From: Pachysolen tannophilus NRRL Y-2460
Taxonomy: Eukaryota; Ascomycota; Pichiomycetes; Alaninales; Pachysolenaceae
DNA: 64,000 nucleotides
Assembly (NCBI GenBank): GCA_001661245.1
Contig: KV454015.1
Coordinates: forward strand, 1,050,145 to 1,114,144
Reading direction: 5' to 3'
Part shown: positions 1-10,400 of the stretch, piece after piece
Layout of the letters: every line of letters starts with the position of its first letter
How positions within the stretch are numbered: position 1 is the first letter of the stretch
Program-made: the position numbers and the translations under genes
Notes under the pieces: model-generated
What the model was told of the DNA's origin: nothing
The model's database searches: none
What the model saw: the letters and a program-made list of their open reading frames with translations, nothing else

Positions 1-677
1 TATGCCTGAACACCAACAACAATTCCAATTTCCTTTTTTTGTTCTTCCAAGATTGGACCTTGCTCGATATGTAATTCAAAATGAGCAGCAATTGGATTCA
101 GTTCATAATTTGCTGGAATATCTCCTAAATACCCAATTCTTTCTAATTCATGTTTAACTGTAACAGGTTTGGAATCTGTAACAGATTCCATCTTGTAAAT
201 CTCTTCTTTTGTTTGTAACCCAGCCCAGACAGAAGAAGCCATTAAACTTTGTGGGAAACGAGCACCTTCCTCATTCATCCAGTTAATAACTCCAACGGGA
301 TAGTTAGGAGTAAACCCATTGTCTTTAAAAGTTCTCAAGACTTCTAAACCAGATAAAACTCCCAAGATACCATCGTATCTACCACCAGTTGGTTGAGTAT
401 CAAGGTGAGAACCCATGCATGTTGGTGGACCTGTATTTTTACCCGGATAAATTGCAAACATATTTCCAACTTCATCAATCTTAATTTCACAACCCAATTT
501 TTTAGTCTCTTCATAAAACCAATCTTTAACTTTCTTATCTTCATCACTTAAAGCTAATCGGCAAACTCCTGTTTCTGTACTGGCGCTACCCCAAGCAAAT
601 TTGGCACCAAATTGTGCAGTTTCATGAATAGTCTTGATTAGCCTTCCAGGAGCTATTGTCAAAGCCTTAGCTGGCAT
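1..677 (-). CDS. PYD3: beta-alanine synthase (N-carbamoyl-beta-alanine amidohydrolase), N-terminal part
   Basis: The frame is open from an ATG at 677 to the window edge, giving the first 225 residues (MPAKALTIAPGRL...). It is a zinc-dependent M20-type amidohydrolase that hydrolyses N-carbamoyl-beta-alanine to beta-alanine, CO2 and ammonia, the last step of reductive pyrimidine breakdown. Visible motifs are GSHLDTQPTGGRYDG (about residues 89-103), NEEGARF (135-141) and HFELHIEQGPILE (199-211). The putative metal ligands H91, D102, E137 and H203 sit at one constant offset of 23 from the ligands I recall for the Lachancea kluyveri enzyme (H114, D125, E160, H226), which argues for PYD3 rather than allantoate amidohydrolase. 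The rest of the protein lies outside the window. It is divergent from the urea permease gene and shares a GATA-rich promoter with it, as expected for nitrogen-catabolite control. Confidence 0.88.
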   Translation of the reverse strand, partial: MPAKALTIAPGRLIKTIHETAQFGAKFAWGSASTETGVCRLALSDEDKKVKDWFYEETKKLGCEIKIDEVGNMFAIYPGKNTGPPTCMGSHLDTQPTGGRYDGILGVLSGLEVLRTFKDNGFTPNYPVGVINWMNEEGARFPQSLMASSVWAGLQTKEEIYKMESVTDSKPVTVKHELERIGYLGDIPANYELNPIAAHFELHIEQGPILEEQKKEIGIVVGVQA

Positions 678-1385
678 CTCTTCTCAATTGAAAAATTATT
701 TTTGCAGTAAGAGAAACTCCATTCTACTTGCATTTTTGATTCAAGTTAAGTAATTCTTGTCTTTAAATATCCGGGGTCTATTTTTTTTAGACTCGCCTAT
801 TTAACTGATAAGAATTTTAGTTCGCCTAAATTCAATTCAATTTGGTAATTCTATAGATAGGGGTACCAGATAAGAGATTGACCCCCCAACGGAAATCGGT
901 GATCACCTGTTGTATCTTTGTGAACGACCGTATAAATGGGTTTTACAGAGTAATAGGAAACAACAAAATCACCCAATTATGGGTTCTCTTGATGAAGGAA
1001 TCAATTTTCATCTTGTTGGAGATATTCTGCTTGCTTTTGCTTTAATTTTACATATATATATATCCATATATCCATGTGTACTTGTCTAGTATTTTAGTTG
1101 TAAATTTCACTATTGTATACATGAATTTGATCGTATCTGCATGAATAACTTTTTAAATATTCTAAATAGATAAGTAAGAAACAGCTCTGACATCTGATGC
1201 AAAGAGCGGTTATGATTTCTTTTTTGGAATGGTAAGGGTTTCCATTTCAAGAAAACGATGGGTAATATAAAAAGAATTTCATTTCCTTGGTCTTCTTTTT
1301 TTTTTTAGTATTCTAGCTCATTAGGTACTATTTTCCATCTATCACCGTATAATAGAAAAAAAAATTGAGATTTTTCCCATAGGCG
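678..1385. promoter_or_regulatory. shared divergent PYD3/DUR3 promoter with GATA sites
   Basis: GATAAG occurs three times on the + strand, at 807-812, 869-874 and 1169-1174. This is the core site of Gln3/Gat1-type GATA activators in nitrogen catabolite repression. A repeated heptamer TCGCCTA flanks the first site (793-799 and 822-828) and may be a pathway-specific element. An AGGGG (STRE-like) lies near 859-863. The motifs are seen; their use is inferred from the two nitrogen-scavenging genes. Confidence 0.55.
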
Positions 1386-3425
1386 ATGAGCGAATATATT
1401 TTGAGTCAAGGCTATGGTTATGGTTACGCTGTTGGGTTAGGGGCACTATTTTGCTTCATTATGTTAACCATTACCAAATTATTGACAAAATATATGGGCC
1501 AAGTACAAAATTCTGAAAGATTTTCTACAGCAGCTCGTAGTGTCAACTCTGGTCTTATTGCATCGGCTACAGTCAGTTCTTGGACTTGGCCAGCAACTTT
1601 ACTTTCTTCTTCTACATGGTCGTATAGCCATGGTATAAGTGGTTCATATCTTTACGGAGTTGGTGGTACAATTCAAATTATTCTTTTTGTCTTACTTGCT
1701 TTGGAAATGAAAAGAATAGCCCCAGGTGTACATACGATTGCAGAGTTAGTAAGAGTCAGATTTGGTAAAACTGGACATTGGGTTTACTTGTGTTACTGTG
1801 TAGTCACAAATATTTTGGTTTCTTCGTTATTATTATTAGGTGGATCACAAGGTTTTGAAAGTACGTGTGGCATGCATATAGTTGCAGCAAGTTTCTTATT
1901 ACCATTAGGTGTTTGTATCTATACATTATTTGGTGGTTTACATGCAACTTTTTTATCTGATTGGATTCATACTGTTATTATCTATATGATTATTTGCATA
2001 ATGTGTTTTGTAACTTATGGTTCTTCATCAATAATTGGTTCCATAGATAAAATGTACGATATGCTTGAAGCAGTACAGGAAAAATTCCCAAATGCTACTG
2101 GTAAAAATTATTTGTCATTTGATGATCCACAAATGATCATGTTGACTTGGTCTGTGATGATCGGTGGATTGTCATCTGTCTTTGGTGATCCTTCTTATGG
2201 TCAAAAAGCTATTGCTGCAGATGCTAAAGGTATTTTTATGGGATATGTCCTTGGAGGTGTATGTTGGTTGGTTGTACCTTGGGCTCTTGGGACAAGTGCT
2301 GGTCTCACTGCTAGAGCTTTATTGTTAAACCCAGCATCATTTACTTATCCAAACGAATTGACAGATGATGAAGTAAGTGCCGGTTTACCTGCTATTTATG
2401 CAATGGGTAGTATATTAGGTAAAAGTGGAGCTGCTGCAGGATTGTTAATGTTATTCATGTCTGTAACATCTGCAACTTCTGCGGAACTAATTGCATTTTC
2501 ATCAGTTGCAACATATGATATTTATCGTAGTTACATTAAACCTGATGCAACAGGTAAGGAATTGATCAGGTTTACTCACCTTGCTGTTATAGGTTTCAGT
2601 TTATTCATGGCTGCAATTTCTATAGTTTTCAACTATATTGGTGTTACAGTGGGATGGCTTTTAAGTTTCACAGGTATAATTCTTTCACCTGAAGTTTTTG
2701 CTATTACAATGACTTTATTCTGGAAAAAAATGTCCAAATGGGCTTTGATTATTGGTTGTCCATTGGGCACTTTATCTGGTGTTGCTTGTTGGTTGGGAAC
2801 AACTGCTGCTTATAACAACAATCTCTTGGATAAAGATACCTTAGCAACAAACCCGGCTAGTTTAGTTGGTAATCTTGTTTCTCTATTTTCGGCTCCTATT
2901 TATTTTGTTATAATATCGTACTTAAAACCTGATGAAGAACCATTTGATTTTACTGTTTACGAGACCGCTTTTATTGCGGGTGATGACGCAGACACGGAAG
3001 AAAAAGCAGCCATGAAAGTTTCAGATGAAGAGAAAAGAAAATTAAAAAGGTTATCTTATGTTTGCATTGTCTTAAATGTGATTTTATTATTTGGCGCATA
3101 TATAATCTTACCTGTTTCATATCTTGGCACAGGTTATACTTTCAGTAAGCCGTATTTTAGACAATGGATTATAATTATGATGATTTGGTTGGTAATTGCA
3201 GCAGCATATATTGTCATCATGCCATTGTATCAAGGTAGACATGTAATGAAAGAGTTGGTAAATGCTATATTTAAAGGAAGAGAAACAGAATACCAACAAT
3301 CTTTACATACCACTACCACTACTCACTTGGATTCAATGACCAGTTCAAATTCTGGTGATAAGAATGTACAAGCAGAAACTCACAAAGATCTTGCAAATGT
3401 GAAGGTTCGATCTGTTGAACTGTAA
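1386..3425 (+). CDS. DUR3: urea / polyamine active transporter
   Basis: The 679-residue protein belongs to the sodium:solute symporter family and matches yeast Dur3, which imports urea (and polyamines) across the plasma membrane. It starts MSEYILSQGYGYGYAVGLGALFC and has about 14-15 hydrophobic segments. Conserved family stretches include VSSWTWPATLLSSSTWSYSHGI near residues 60-80 and the GGSQGFESTCGMH loop near 153-165. The C-terminal tail after about residue 640 is hydrophilic, Ser/Thr-rich and cytosolic. The length is slightly below the roughly 735 residues of the S. cerevisiae protein. It is transcribed divergently from PYD3 through a GATA-site promoter, which suggests coordinated induction in poor nitrogen; the uracil (URC) route in yeasts also yields urea. 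Confidence 0.93.
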   Translation: MSEYILSQGYGYGYAVGLGALFCFIMLTITKLLTKYMGQVQNSERFSTAARSVNSGLIASATVSSWTWPATLLSSSTWSYSHGISGSYLYGVGGTIQIILFVLLALEMKRIAPGVHTIAELVRVRFGKTGHWVYLCYCVVTNILVSSLLLLGGSQGFESTCGMHIVAASFLLPLGVCIYTLFGGLHATFLSDWIHTVIIYMIICIMCFVTYGSSSIIGSIDKMYDMLEAVQEKFPNATGKNYLSFDDPQMIMLTWSVMIGGLSSVFGDPSYGQKAIAADAKGIFMGYVLGGVCWLVVPWALGTSAGLTARALLLNPASFTYPNELTDDEVSAGLPAIYAMGSILGKSGAAAGLLMLFMSVTSATSAELIAFSSVATYDIYRSYIKPDATGKELIRFTHLAVIGFSLFMAAISIVFNYIGVTVGWLLSFTGIILSPEVFAITMTLFWKKMSKWALIIGCPLGTLSGVACWLGTTAAYNNNLLDKDTLATNPASLVGNLVSLFSAPIYFVIISYLKPDEEPFDFTVYETAFIAGDDADTEEKAAMKVSDEEKRKLKRLSYVCIVLNVILLFGAYIILPVSYLGTGYTFSKPYFRQWIIIMMIWLVIAAAYIVIMPLYQGRHVMKELVNAIFKGRETEYQQSLHTTTTTHLDSMTSSNSGDKNVQAETHKDLANVKVRSVEL

Positions 3426-3760
3426 TTGATAAGCTTATATTTGTCTTCGTTTTTTCCTGCTTCTTATTTTGATGGTTATAAATTAATACTTTAATATACG
3501 TTCCAGCTGCAAATTCAGTCATAATTCTACTTATTTGATTTAAAGAAAAGAATCCTTATATTTTTAAAGCGTTATCATTAACATCAATCATATCACTAAA
3601 GTCAGCAAAAAAAAAAAAAAAAAGAAATAAATAAATAAATAAAACAAATAAGTAATAATAAACTAAAAAATAAAACATAAGATGAGACCTAGCATTAACA
3701 TTCATTGCTATTAAGGCAATAGGTTATTGTCTATCGTAGTTTTCCAACAACTTAAAGAAA
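3426..3760. other. convergent 3' region of DUR3 and the monooxygenase gene
   Basis: This is an AT-rich stretch between two converging genes. It has an A run at about 3608-3622 followed by AAAT-type short repeats and several TAATAA-like words suited to 3'-end formation. No gene or structured RNA was recognised. Confidence 0.6.
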
Positions 3761-5721
3761 CTAATCTTCTAAGTTCTCGATCATGCCTCTTTCCTGAGCA
3801 ATAATTTTCAAAGCCAATAATCTAGAATAATATCTAACAATAGTTAAATTTCCACCCAGATACCAAAAATTTGGATGTCCTGAATACCTATAGATAGCTC
3901 TAAATTCTCCTTCGTTATCCAACCCCCAAATTTCATTCAATTTACTGGCAACTTTTTCTCCAAAAATTTTTTCAGCTGTATTTCTCATATTAGAGTAACC
4001 AGTGGCTAAGACAACAATTGAAACGTTATCGATACGTGAACCATCTTTGAATATGACGCCATCTTCAGTAAATCTTTCAACTTCGACACCTTGTTTAACA
4101 CGAATTTTACCGTCCGCAACTAACTTAGAAGCACCAACATCAATGCAGTAACCACCACCTCTTCTAAAATATTTACCGTACATACCGGTACCTGCATATC
4201 CAGAATCTAGTTTGAATCCTTTTGCAGTTAATTTCTGAATCATATCTTTCTCCAAGGTACAAGCTCTCCTAAAATGTTGTTGATGAACCAAATTCATTAA
4301 CTTATAAGGCATTGACATAGCAATCATATCTGCAGTTTCTGTTTTTGGACCTTCTTGATCATATACGCCCGCAAGACTAACCTTGGCACCTTTTTCAGCG
4401 TTAATGATACATGTTGAAGATCTTTGAACCATGGTAACTGTTGCACCTTGCTCGTAGAAATCTTGAGCAATATCGTGTGCAGAATTGCACGAGCCAACCA
4501 CAATAGCATTTTCACCATTGTATTCTTTACCTGTAGAATGTTGAGATGAATGAACAATTTTACCTTTAAATTTGTCCTCACCTTTAAAATGTGGGATATT
4601 TGGTTCACCAGAGTGACCAGTAGCCATGACTAAATGTTTTGGTTTAAGAATTGATACCTCTTTAGAGTCATTATCAATGATTTTAACTGTCCAGTTTTTT
4701 TTTCTTGATTGAACTCTGAACCTACAACTGTCTTATTGGTCCAATAATTCAATTCCAATGAATCTGCATAATTTTGAAACCAATCACCCAATTTATCCTT
4801 TGGAGTATAAATTGGCCAAATTTCTGGGAAATTTAAATAAGCTAAATGATCTGCCCAAACTGGATCATGTAAAACTAAAAATGAATATCTTTTTCTCCAA
4901 TTATCACCAATTCTTTGATTTCTTTCAATAATCAAAGAATCTAAACCCATAACTTTTAAACGAGCAGAAACACTAAGACCAGCTTGACCACCTCCAATGA
5001 CCAAGACAGTTGGTTGTTTATCACCACCGTATTCAAACGATTTCTTTCTTCTTTCCAACCAAGAAACTCTACCGACATGTTGACCATGGTTTACACCTAA
5101 TGGTCTTCTTTCACCAAGTTGTTGTTCATTACCATATAATTCATCCAAAGTAGTGAATATAGTGAAAAGCCTAAGACCGCCGTTAAATTCCGAATCTTTC
5201 TCATCACTAGAAACCAATCTTAAAAGACCTCTACCTGTCCCATATTTTGTTTTAAATTTGATATAAACTTGAACCCATTCAATTGGGACTGGGTTATGAT
5301 TTGAAGGATGATGAACCGTTTGTAAAGAGACACCAGTAGGGAATCTGTAATCAGCATCTTTATCAATTTCAATATTTGAAAGATCAAAATTTGGTACTCT
5401 TTCAGTTAAATTGGACTTTATTTTTTCTAAACCATACCATTGATGGAATGTCCATGAAAGACACATATGATCTTTCCATGCTGAATGAGATGCAATTAAC
5501 TTATCCAAATTATTAAAATTACGATTTTTAATAACATCTTTAAATTCGGAAAGCCAAATATTGGCAATTGGAAGTAAATTATTCTCTTTAAGAATTTTTG
5601 GATTTGGAGTTAAATTCCCATAAACTTTAGACAGAGGAATATCATTTTCATTAGGACCATAAGTCAATGGTGGATTAACCATATCGGCCATATCAAACAT
5701 ATTTTCAACCACTGCTGGCAT
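3761..5721 (-). CDS. flavin-containing monooxygenase (FAD/NADPH) with a one-base frame break
   Basis: Two adjoining open frames together encode one class B flavoprotein monooxygenase of about 653 residues. Translation starts at the ATG at 5721 (MPAVVENMFDMADMV); the open frame extends upstream only to a TTG. An N-terminal SnoaL/NTF2-like region (about 60-200) precedes the FAD motif VIGGGQAGLS (about 236-245). After the break come an FMO-type signature (FKGKIVHSSQHSTG), the NADPH motif VVGSCNSAHDIAQDF and the C-terminal VVLATGY. The break lies at an A9 run (T9 on + at 4695-4703). Read as given, the first frame stops after 363 residues; ten As would restore one continuous frame (GAA AAA AAA AAC TGG). 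The zero frame there reads A-AAA-AAA, a classic -1 slippery heptamer. A sequencing undercall is the simplest explanation, then a real mutation, then slippage. The substrate is unknown. Confidence 0.8.
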
Positions 5722-5952
5722 TTTGAAGAAACAATACAACAAATTGAAATTTTAAAAATAAAAATTTTATAATAGAAAAAACGGGTGTGTCAATTGATAA
5801 TAGAACAACAATTGGTACAATTCATTCTACCACATAAGAAAATATCGTCAATTCTTCTGATATTTATAATTACTAGTCTGTAATGGCAAGAAAAGGGGTA
5901 GTCTATCCATTTATCCATTTCGATCAAAAAGCATTAGATTTTGGAGTATTTT

Positions 5953-5980
5953 GGAGTAATTACTCACATGGAGTAATTAC
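5953..5980. promoter_or_regulatory. repeated GGAGTAATTAC elements, one palindromic
   Basis: GGAGTAATTAC occurs at 5953-5963 and again at 5970-5980. The first copy extends into the perfect 12-base palindrome GAGTAATTACTC (5954-5965). The pair lies about 230-260 bases upstream of the monooxygenase start and looks like a dimeric regulator site; no factor can be named. Confidence 0.3.
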
Positions 5981-6615
5981 ACGAAACAAACATAAACCCC
6001 AAAAAACAATTAAAGCATTCAAATAATAACTACAAAGACTTAATTAAAAAAAAAAATAATAATTAACTTCCCCATCAAGAGTGGTTTAAGTTTTAAATTG
6101 TTTACCATTTCTAATAATTATGGGTGGGTTTTAAAATCCTGCGGAGAAGCAAGCATACATATATTATTCATGCAGATTAATTTTTTATACCCACTTTAAC
6201 TTGACATCTTATAGTATCTTTATCATATTGATTCTTAATTTTTTTTGCTTTTACTACCTTGATTTTAAAGCTTACACTATATTTTGACTTCAATTATAAG
6301 TTACTTCATAGATCATTAATTTATTTATAAACTAGTCATGTTTTAAATACTCTCCCCCAATATGCGTTTTAAAGTTTCTTGAAACATGACGAAAATCTTT
6401 ACATTGTTTTACACTTACTCAAAAACTATCTATCAACTAGACAAAAAATTTATTTTTTCATTTTTTTTTTTATATTCAATAAACTAAGCACATAAATTAA
6501 AATCTTTATAATCTACTCCTAGATAAGCAAGCGATGAGCCATGTACTAAACTCTTTAATTAGTTAATCTCGCTATCTTCTTCATCACCAGTCTTTTCTCA
6601 CTAAAAAAAAAAGGC

Positions 6616-6896
6616 AAAAAAACCCAAAACAAAAAGTCGTGCGTTTGGGCACAAAATATTTTGAAAATTGCCCAATTGATAAACAATAATTAAAAGATGA
6701 TAATTTGTAAAGAAGCCATAATTAATACTATTAATTTTTTTAATTTTTTTCTTTTTTTTTATCTTTTAAATTTTGAATCTTTAATCTTTTGAATCCATTG
6801 GCAATTATTGTCATATAATAGAGGTTTAGATTCTATTTCATAGAGAAAGACAAGGTTATATATTAAATTGAAAAAAAGTTTTTTTTTATTTTTTTT
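6616..6896. repeat. left copy of a near-identical direct repeat abutting a gap
   Basis: This stretch, from the A run before CCCAAAACAAAAAGTCG to the gap edge, is repeated almost base for base at 7089-7377. The differences seen are nearly all one-base length changes in A or T runs. It is probably the end of one contig that overlaps the next. Confidence 0.85.
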
Positions 6897-7088
6897 NNNN
6901 NNNNNNNNNNNNNNNNNNNNNNNNNNNNNNNNNNNNNNNNNNNNNNNNNNNNNNNNNNNNNNNNNNNNNNNNNNNNNNNNNNNNNNNNNNNNNNNNNNNN
7001 NNNNNNNNNNNNNNNNNNNNNNNNNNNNNNNNNNNNNNNNNNNNNNNNNNNNNNNNNNNNNNNNNNNNNNNNNNNNNNNNNNNNNNNN
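6897..7088. other. assembly gap (192 N)
   Basis: A run of 192 N. Because the same sequence lies on both sides, the gap is probably an artefact of scaffolding overlapping contigs rather than missing DNA. Confidence 0.95.
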
Positions 7089-7377
7089 AAAAAACCCAAA
7101 AACAAAAAGTCGTGCGTTTGGGCACAAAATATTTTGAAAATTGCCCAATTGATAAAACAATAAATTAAAAGATGATAATTTGTAAAGAAGCCATAATTAA
7201 TACTATTAATTTTTTAATTTTTTTTCTTTTTTTTTTATTCTTTTAAATTTTGAATCTTTAATCTTTTGAATCCATTGGCAATTATTGTCATATAATAGAG
7301 GTTTAGATTCTATTTCATAGAGAAAGACAAGGTTATATATTAAATTAGTAAAAAAGTTTTTTTATTTTTTTTTTTTT
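7089..7377. repeat. right copy of the gap-flanking direct repeat
   Basis: Matches 6616-6896 in order and orientation, including the distinctive GTCGTGCGTTTGGGCACAAA word. This copy runs on into the EDE1 first exon, so it is probably the one in the true chromosomal position. Confidence 0.85.
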
Positions 7378-7418
7378 GTTTGATTGATTGATTGTTTGTT
7401 TGTTTTTTCTAAAATAAT

Positions 7419-10400
7419 ATGATTCAACGTAAGTAATAGAAATACATAATTTTTTATTTTTACTTTTATAATTTTTGTTCAATCGTTTAAATATGAATTG
7501 ATGTTAACATTGTGATTTCAAAAAAAATTTTTTTTTTTCCTTTTTCTGATTATAGCTAATTTACGTCAATCATTGACACAAGAAGAACAAAAGATATATG
7601 GCCAATTATTTAAATCATTAGATCCTGAAGGTTTAGGTATTGTTACCGGGGAAGCCGCCAGATCCACTTTCGAGAAATCAGGGTTATCGCCAGCGGTATT
7701 GGGTGAGATTTGGCAAGTTGCAGATACTGAGAATAATGGGTTTTTGTCTCAATTTGGATTTAGTGTTGCAATGAGATTAATAGGTCAAGTTCAACATACA
7801 GGTGCTTCGCCTAGTTTTGAATTAGCTCAAAACGCCGGTCCATTACCTAAGTTCCAAAGTTTACCATCTATATCACAGCTTAATGTTGGTAGTAGAGTTC
7901 CTTCTATACAAGCTGCACCTTCTTTGGGTGCATCACCACCTCAGCCAAATTTACCAGTTAATGCAGTTTTACCGCCATTGACTTCTCAAGATGTTATAAA
8001 ATTCGGTCAATTATATGATCGTACAGCAAATAATGGTGTATTGGATGGTTCTCAAGCAAAAAGTATTTTTATAAAAGCAAAACTTCCAACTAGTGTGTTG
8101 GGTCAAATTTGGAATCTTGTTGATGAACAAAATCTGGGACAATTAACTAGACCAGAGTTTATCGTTGCTATGTATTTAATTCAAAACACTTTGAATGGTT
8201 CCATAAAAAATTTACCACAAAGTATACCTACTGGTATATGGAATATTGCTCGAGGCGCATCTTCTAATTCATCTCCTCAAATTACAACAAGACTGCCAAG
8301 TTTAAGTCAACAAACAGGTAGATCGACAATAATTCCTACAAATCAATTGCAACTGAGAACTCCATCCCAATCTTCAGTTCAATCTGTTACATCATCTTCT
8401 GTTATTAATGATTGGGCAGTTTCTCCGCAATTGAAACAAGAATTTGATAAAATTTTTGATAACTTAGACACAAATCATAAAGGTGAATTAGGACCAACCG
8501 AGGTTGCTCAATATTTAATGACTTCAGGTTTACCTCAAGATATGTTAGCAGTCATATGGGATTTGGCAGATATACATAATACAGGTGAATTTACTAAAAA
8601 AGAATTTAGTATTGCTTTATATTTAGTCAGAAAAAAATTACAAGGTCTGTCATTACCAGATGTTGTACCTGAAAGCTTAATTGCTTCTGTTGGTATGTCA
8701 CTTGATGTTAACCAATCATATCAACAACAACCTCAGCTGCCTCAATACAATCCAAAGTCTTCAATTGATGAATTGGCTGATATTTTCTCTACACCTTCTC
8801 CAGTTACAAGTGCACCGGCTCCCCCAGCACCTAAATCAAGATTAACATCAACAGCTTCTAGTACTTCAAATCATACTACAATAGTGAATCCGCTGTTAAC
8901 TTCTTCTGTAACGGGTTCAAGAGCTGCATTTGTTCCATCTTCGAATTTTGGTCAAAAGATGGTTCTACAACAACAACAGAATGATGCAAATTCTAAAGAA
9001 CCACCTTCTTTATTGCAAGAAAGTGAAGATAGTGGTGATGAAGAAGGTCCAATTCCTGCTGTTCCACTGAAAGAAAATCATCAACCAACAATTCCGTCTC
9101 GTGAACAAAAACCACAATTTTCTGGCTCTGGATCAGCTCAAGGATCAAACTATGAAGTCTTTAGAAGTTTCAGTGAACAACTGAATAATACCAGTGCTGG
9201 TTCCAGTGGTTCAGGTTCTTCTAAAACTTTCTCTAACCAACAATCATTACCTCAACAACTGCCAAATGTTAGTGATCGTCCACCTCCAGCTGTTGGTAAC
9301 AAGGATTTATTAGCTGATGCTGATCCAGAAGTTTCTGGAAAATTATCACAAGCAACAACTGATATTGCAAATATTTCAAATCAAATAAATTCACTTACAT
9401 CTCAAACCACACAACTTAATGATAAAAGGGAGAGAGCAAGTAATGAATTAAAGAGAATTTTAGCTTTAAAAAATGATATTGAAAGCAAGTTGACTAAATT
9501 GAGAGCATTGTATGATCAAGAAGTGAAACAGGTTCAAGAAGTCGAAACTGTTTTGATTAAATCGAAAAATGAAACTGAGGAATTGAGGAAAGAAGCATCA
9601 TTGGTAGAGGCAAACTATCATGCTACTCAAGCAAAGTTACAAAACCTACAAATGCAATTTGAAGAAAGTCAAAAAGAAAATCAATCTTTGAAGGAAAAAT
9701 TAGGATTGGCTAATGCTGAAAATATTGAATTGACCAACCAATATGAAAACTTGGTAAAACAATCAAAACAACAAGAAAGTTTATTGTCTGTTAGTCAGCA
9801 ACAGGTTAACGTTATCGAAACGAAGAATTCTGAGTTGAGAAAACAATTAGATCTGAAAAACAAAGAAATTGATCTGTTGGAAAATAATAGAAGCGAAAAT
9901 GATGCAAGATTGATGGCATTGAAGGCCGAGGGCCCAATGCTTGAAGCTGCTCTTTCGGCAGCCCTAGCTACTTTTAATGCTACCAAGTCGCTGATATCAA
10001 ATTCAAAAAAGGATATTGAATTCCACGAACAGCAAAATGACCAATATAGGAAACAGTTAGAGAGTCATTCAGCTTCTGATACTACTAATTCTAGGAACGT
10101 TGAAGAAGAGCCGGTTGATATTCTGAAAGAGGTTTCAACAGGAAAATCCGAAAATTTTTTTGGTGGCCTCAAGGAGGCAAAAGAAGCTATAGATACAGCT
10201 GAAGAACTGCAGTCCCAGGGTGAAAAAGAATCTACTGCTACCTCAGGTCAGCAACTGAATGTAATGAGAAGTCCGACTAATACCACTGTTGCAGCTTCCG
10301 AAAAGGAGACCGCTACGACGGAAACCCCTGCAACTAGCTCACAGCTTGATGAGGAGGAGCAAGATCCTTCACTGAACCAGCAATACCCAAATATTAATTG

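Larger units (their letters stand above)
5722..7418. other. divergent monooxygenase/EDE1 intergenic region, including an assembly gap
   Basis: About 1.7 kb of AT-rich DNA without a recognisable gene. It contains the GGAGTAATTAC pair, a CCTGCGGA word at 6138-6145 (also present upstream of URC1), the two near-identical copies around the N gap and homopolymer tracts. The apparent length is inflated if the flanking copies are one locus. Confidence 0.6.

Noticed and set aside
6759-7160. Open frames crossing the first N gap, and similar ones at the other two gaps
   Set aside because: They are mostly unknown bases and low-complexity flanks; no evidence of a protein.
8131-8142. CTG in the second EH domain of EDE1 where serine would be a good fit, hinting at a CUG-Ser code
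   Set aside because: Other CTG codons fall on conserved leucines in TRM10 and SAP1, so the standard code is favoured and this is ordinary divergence.
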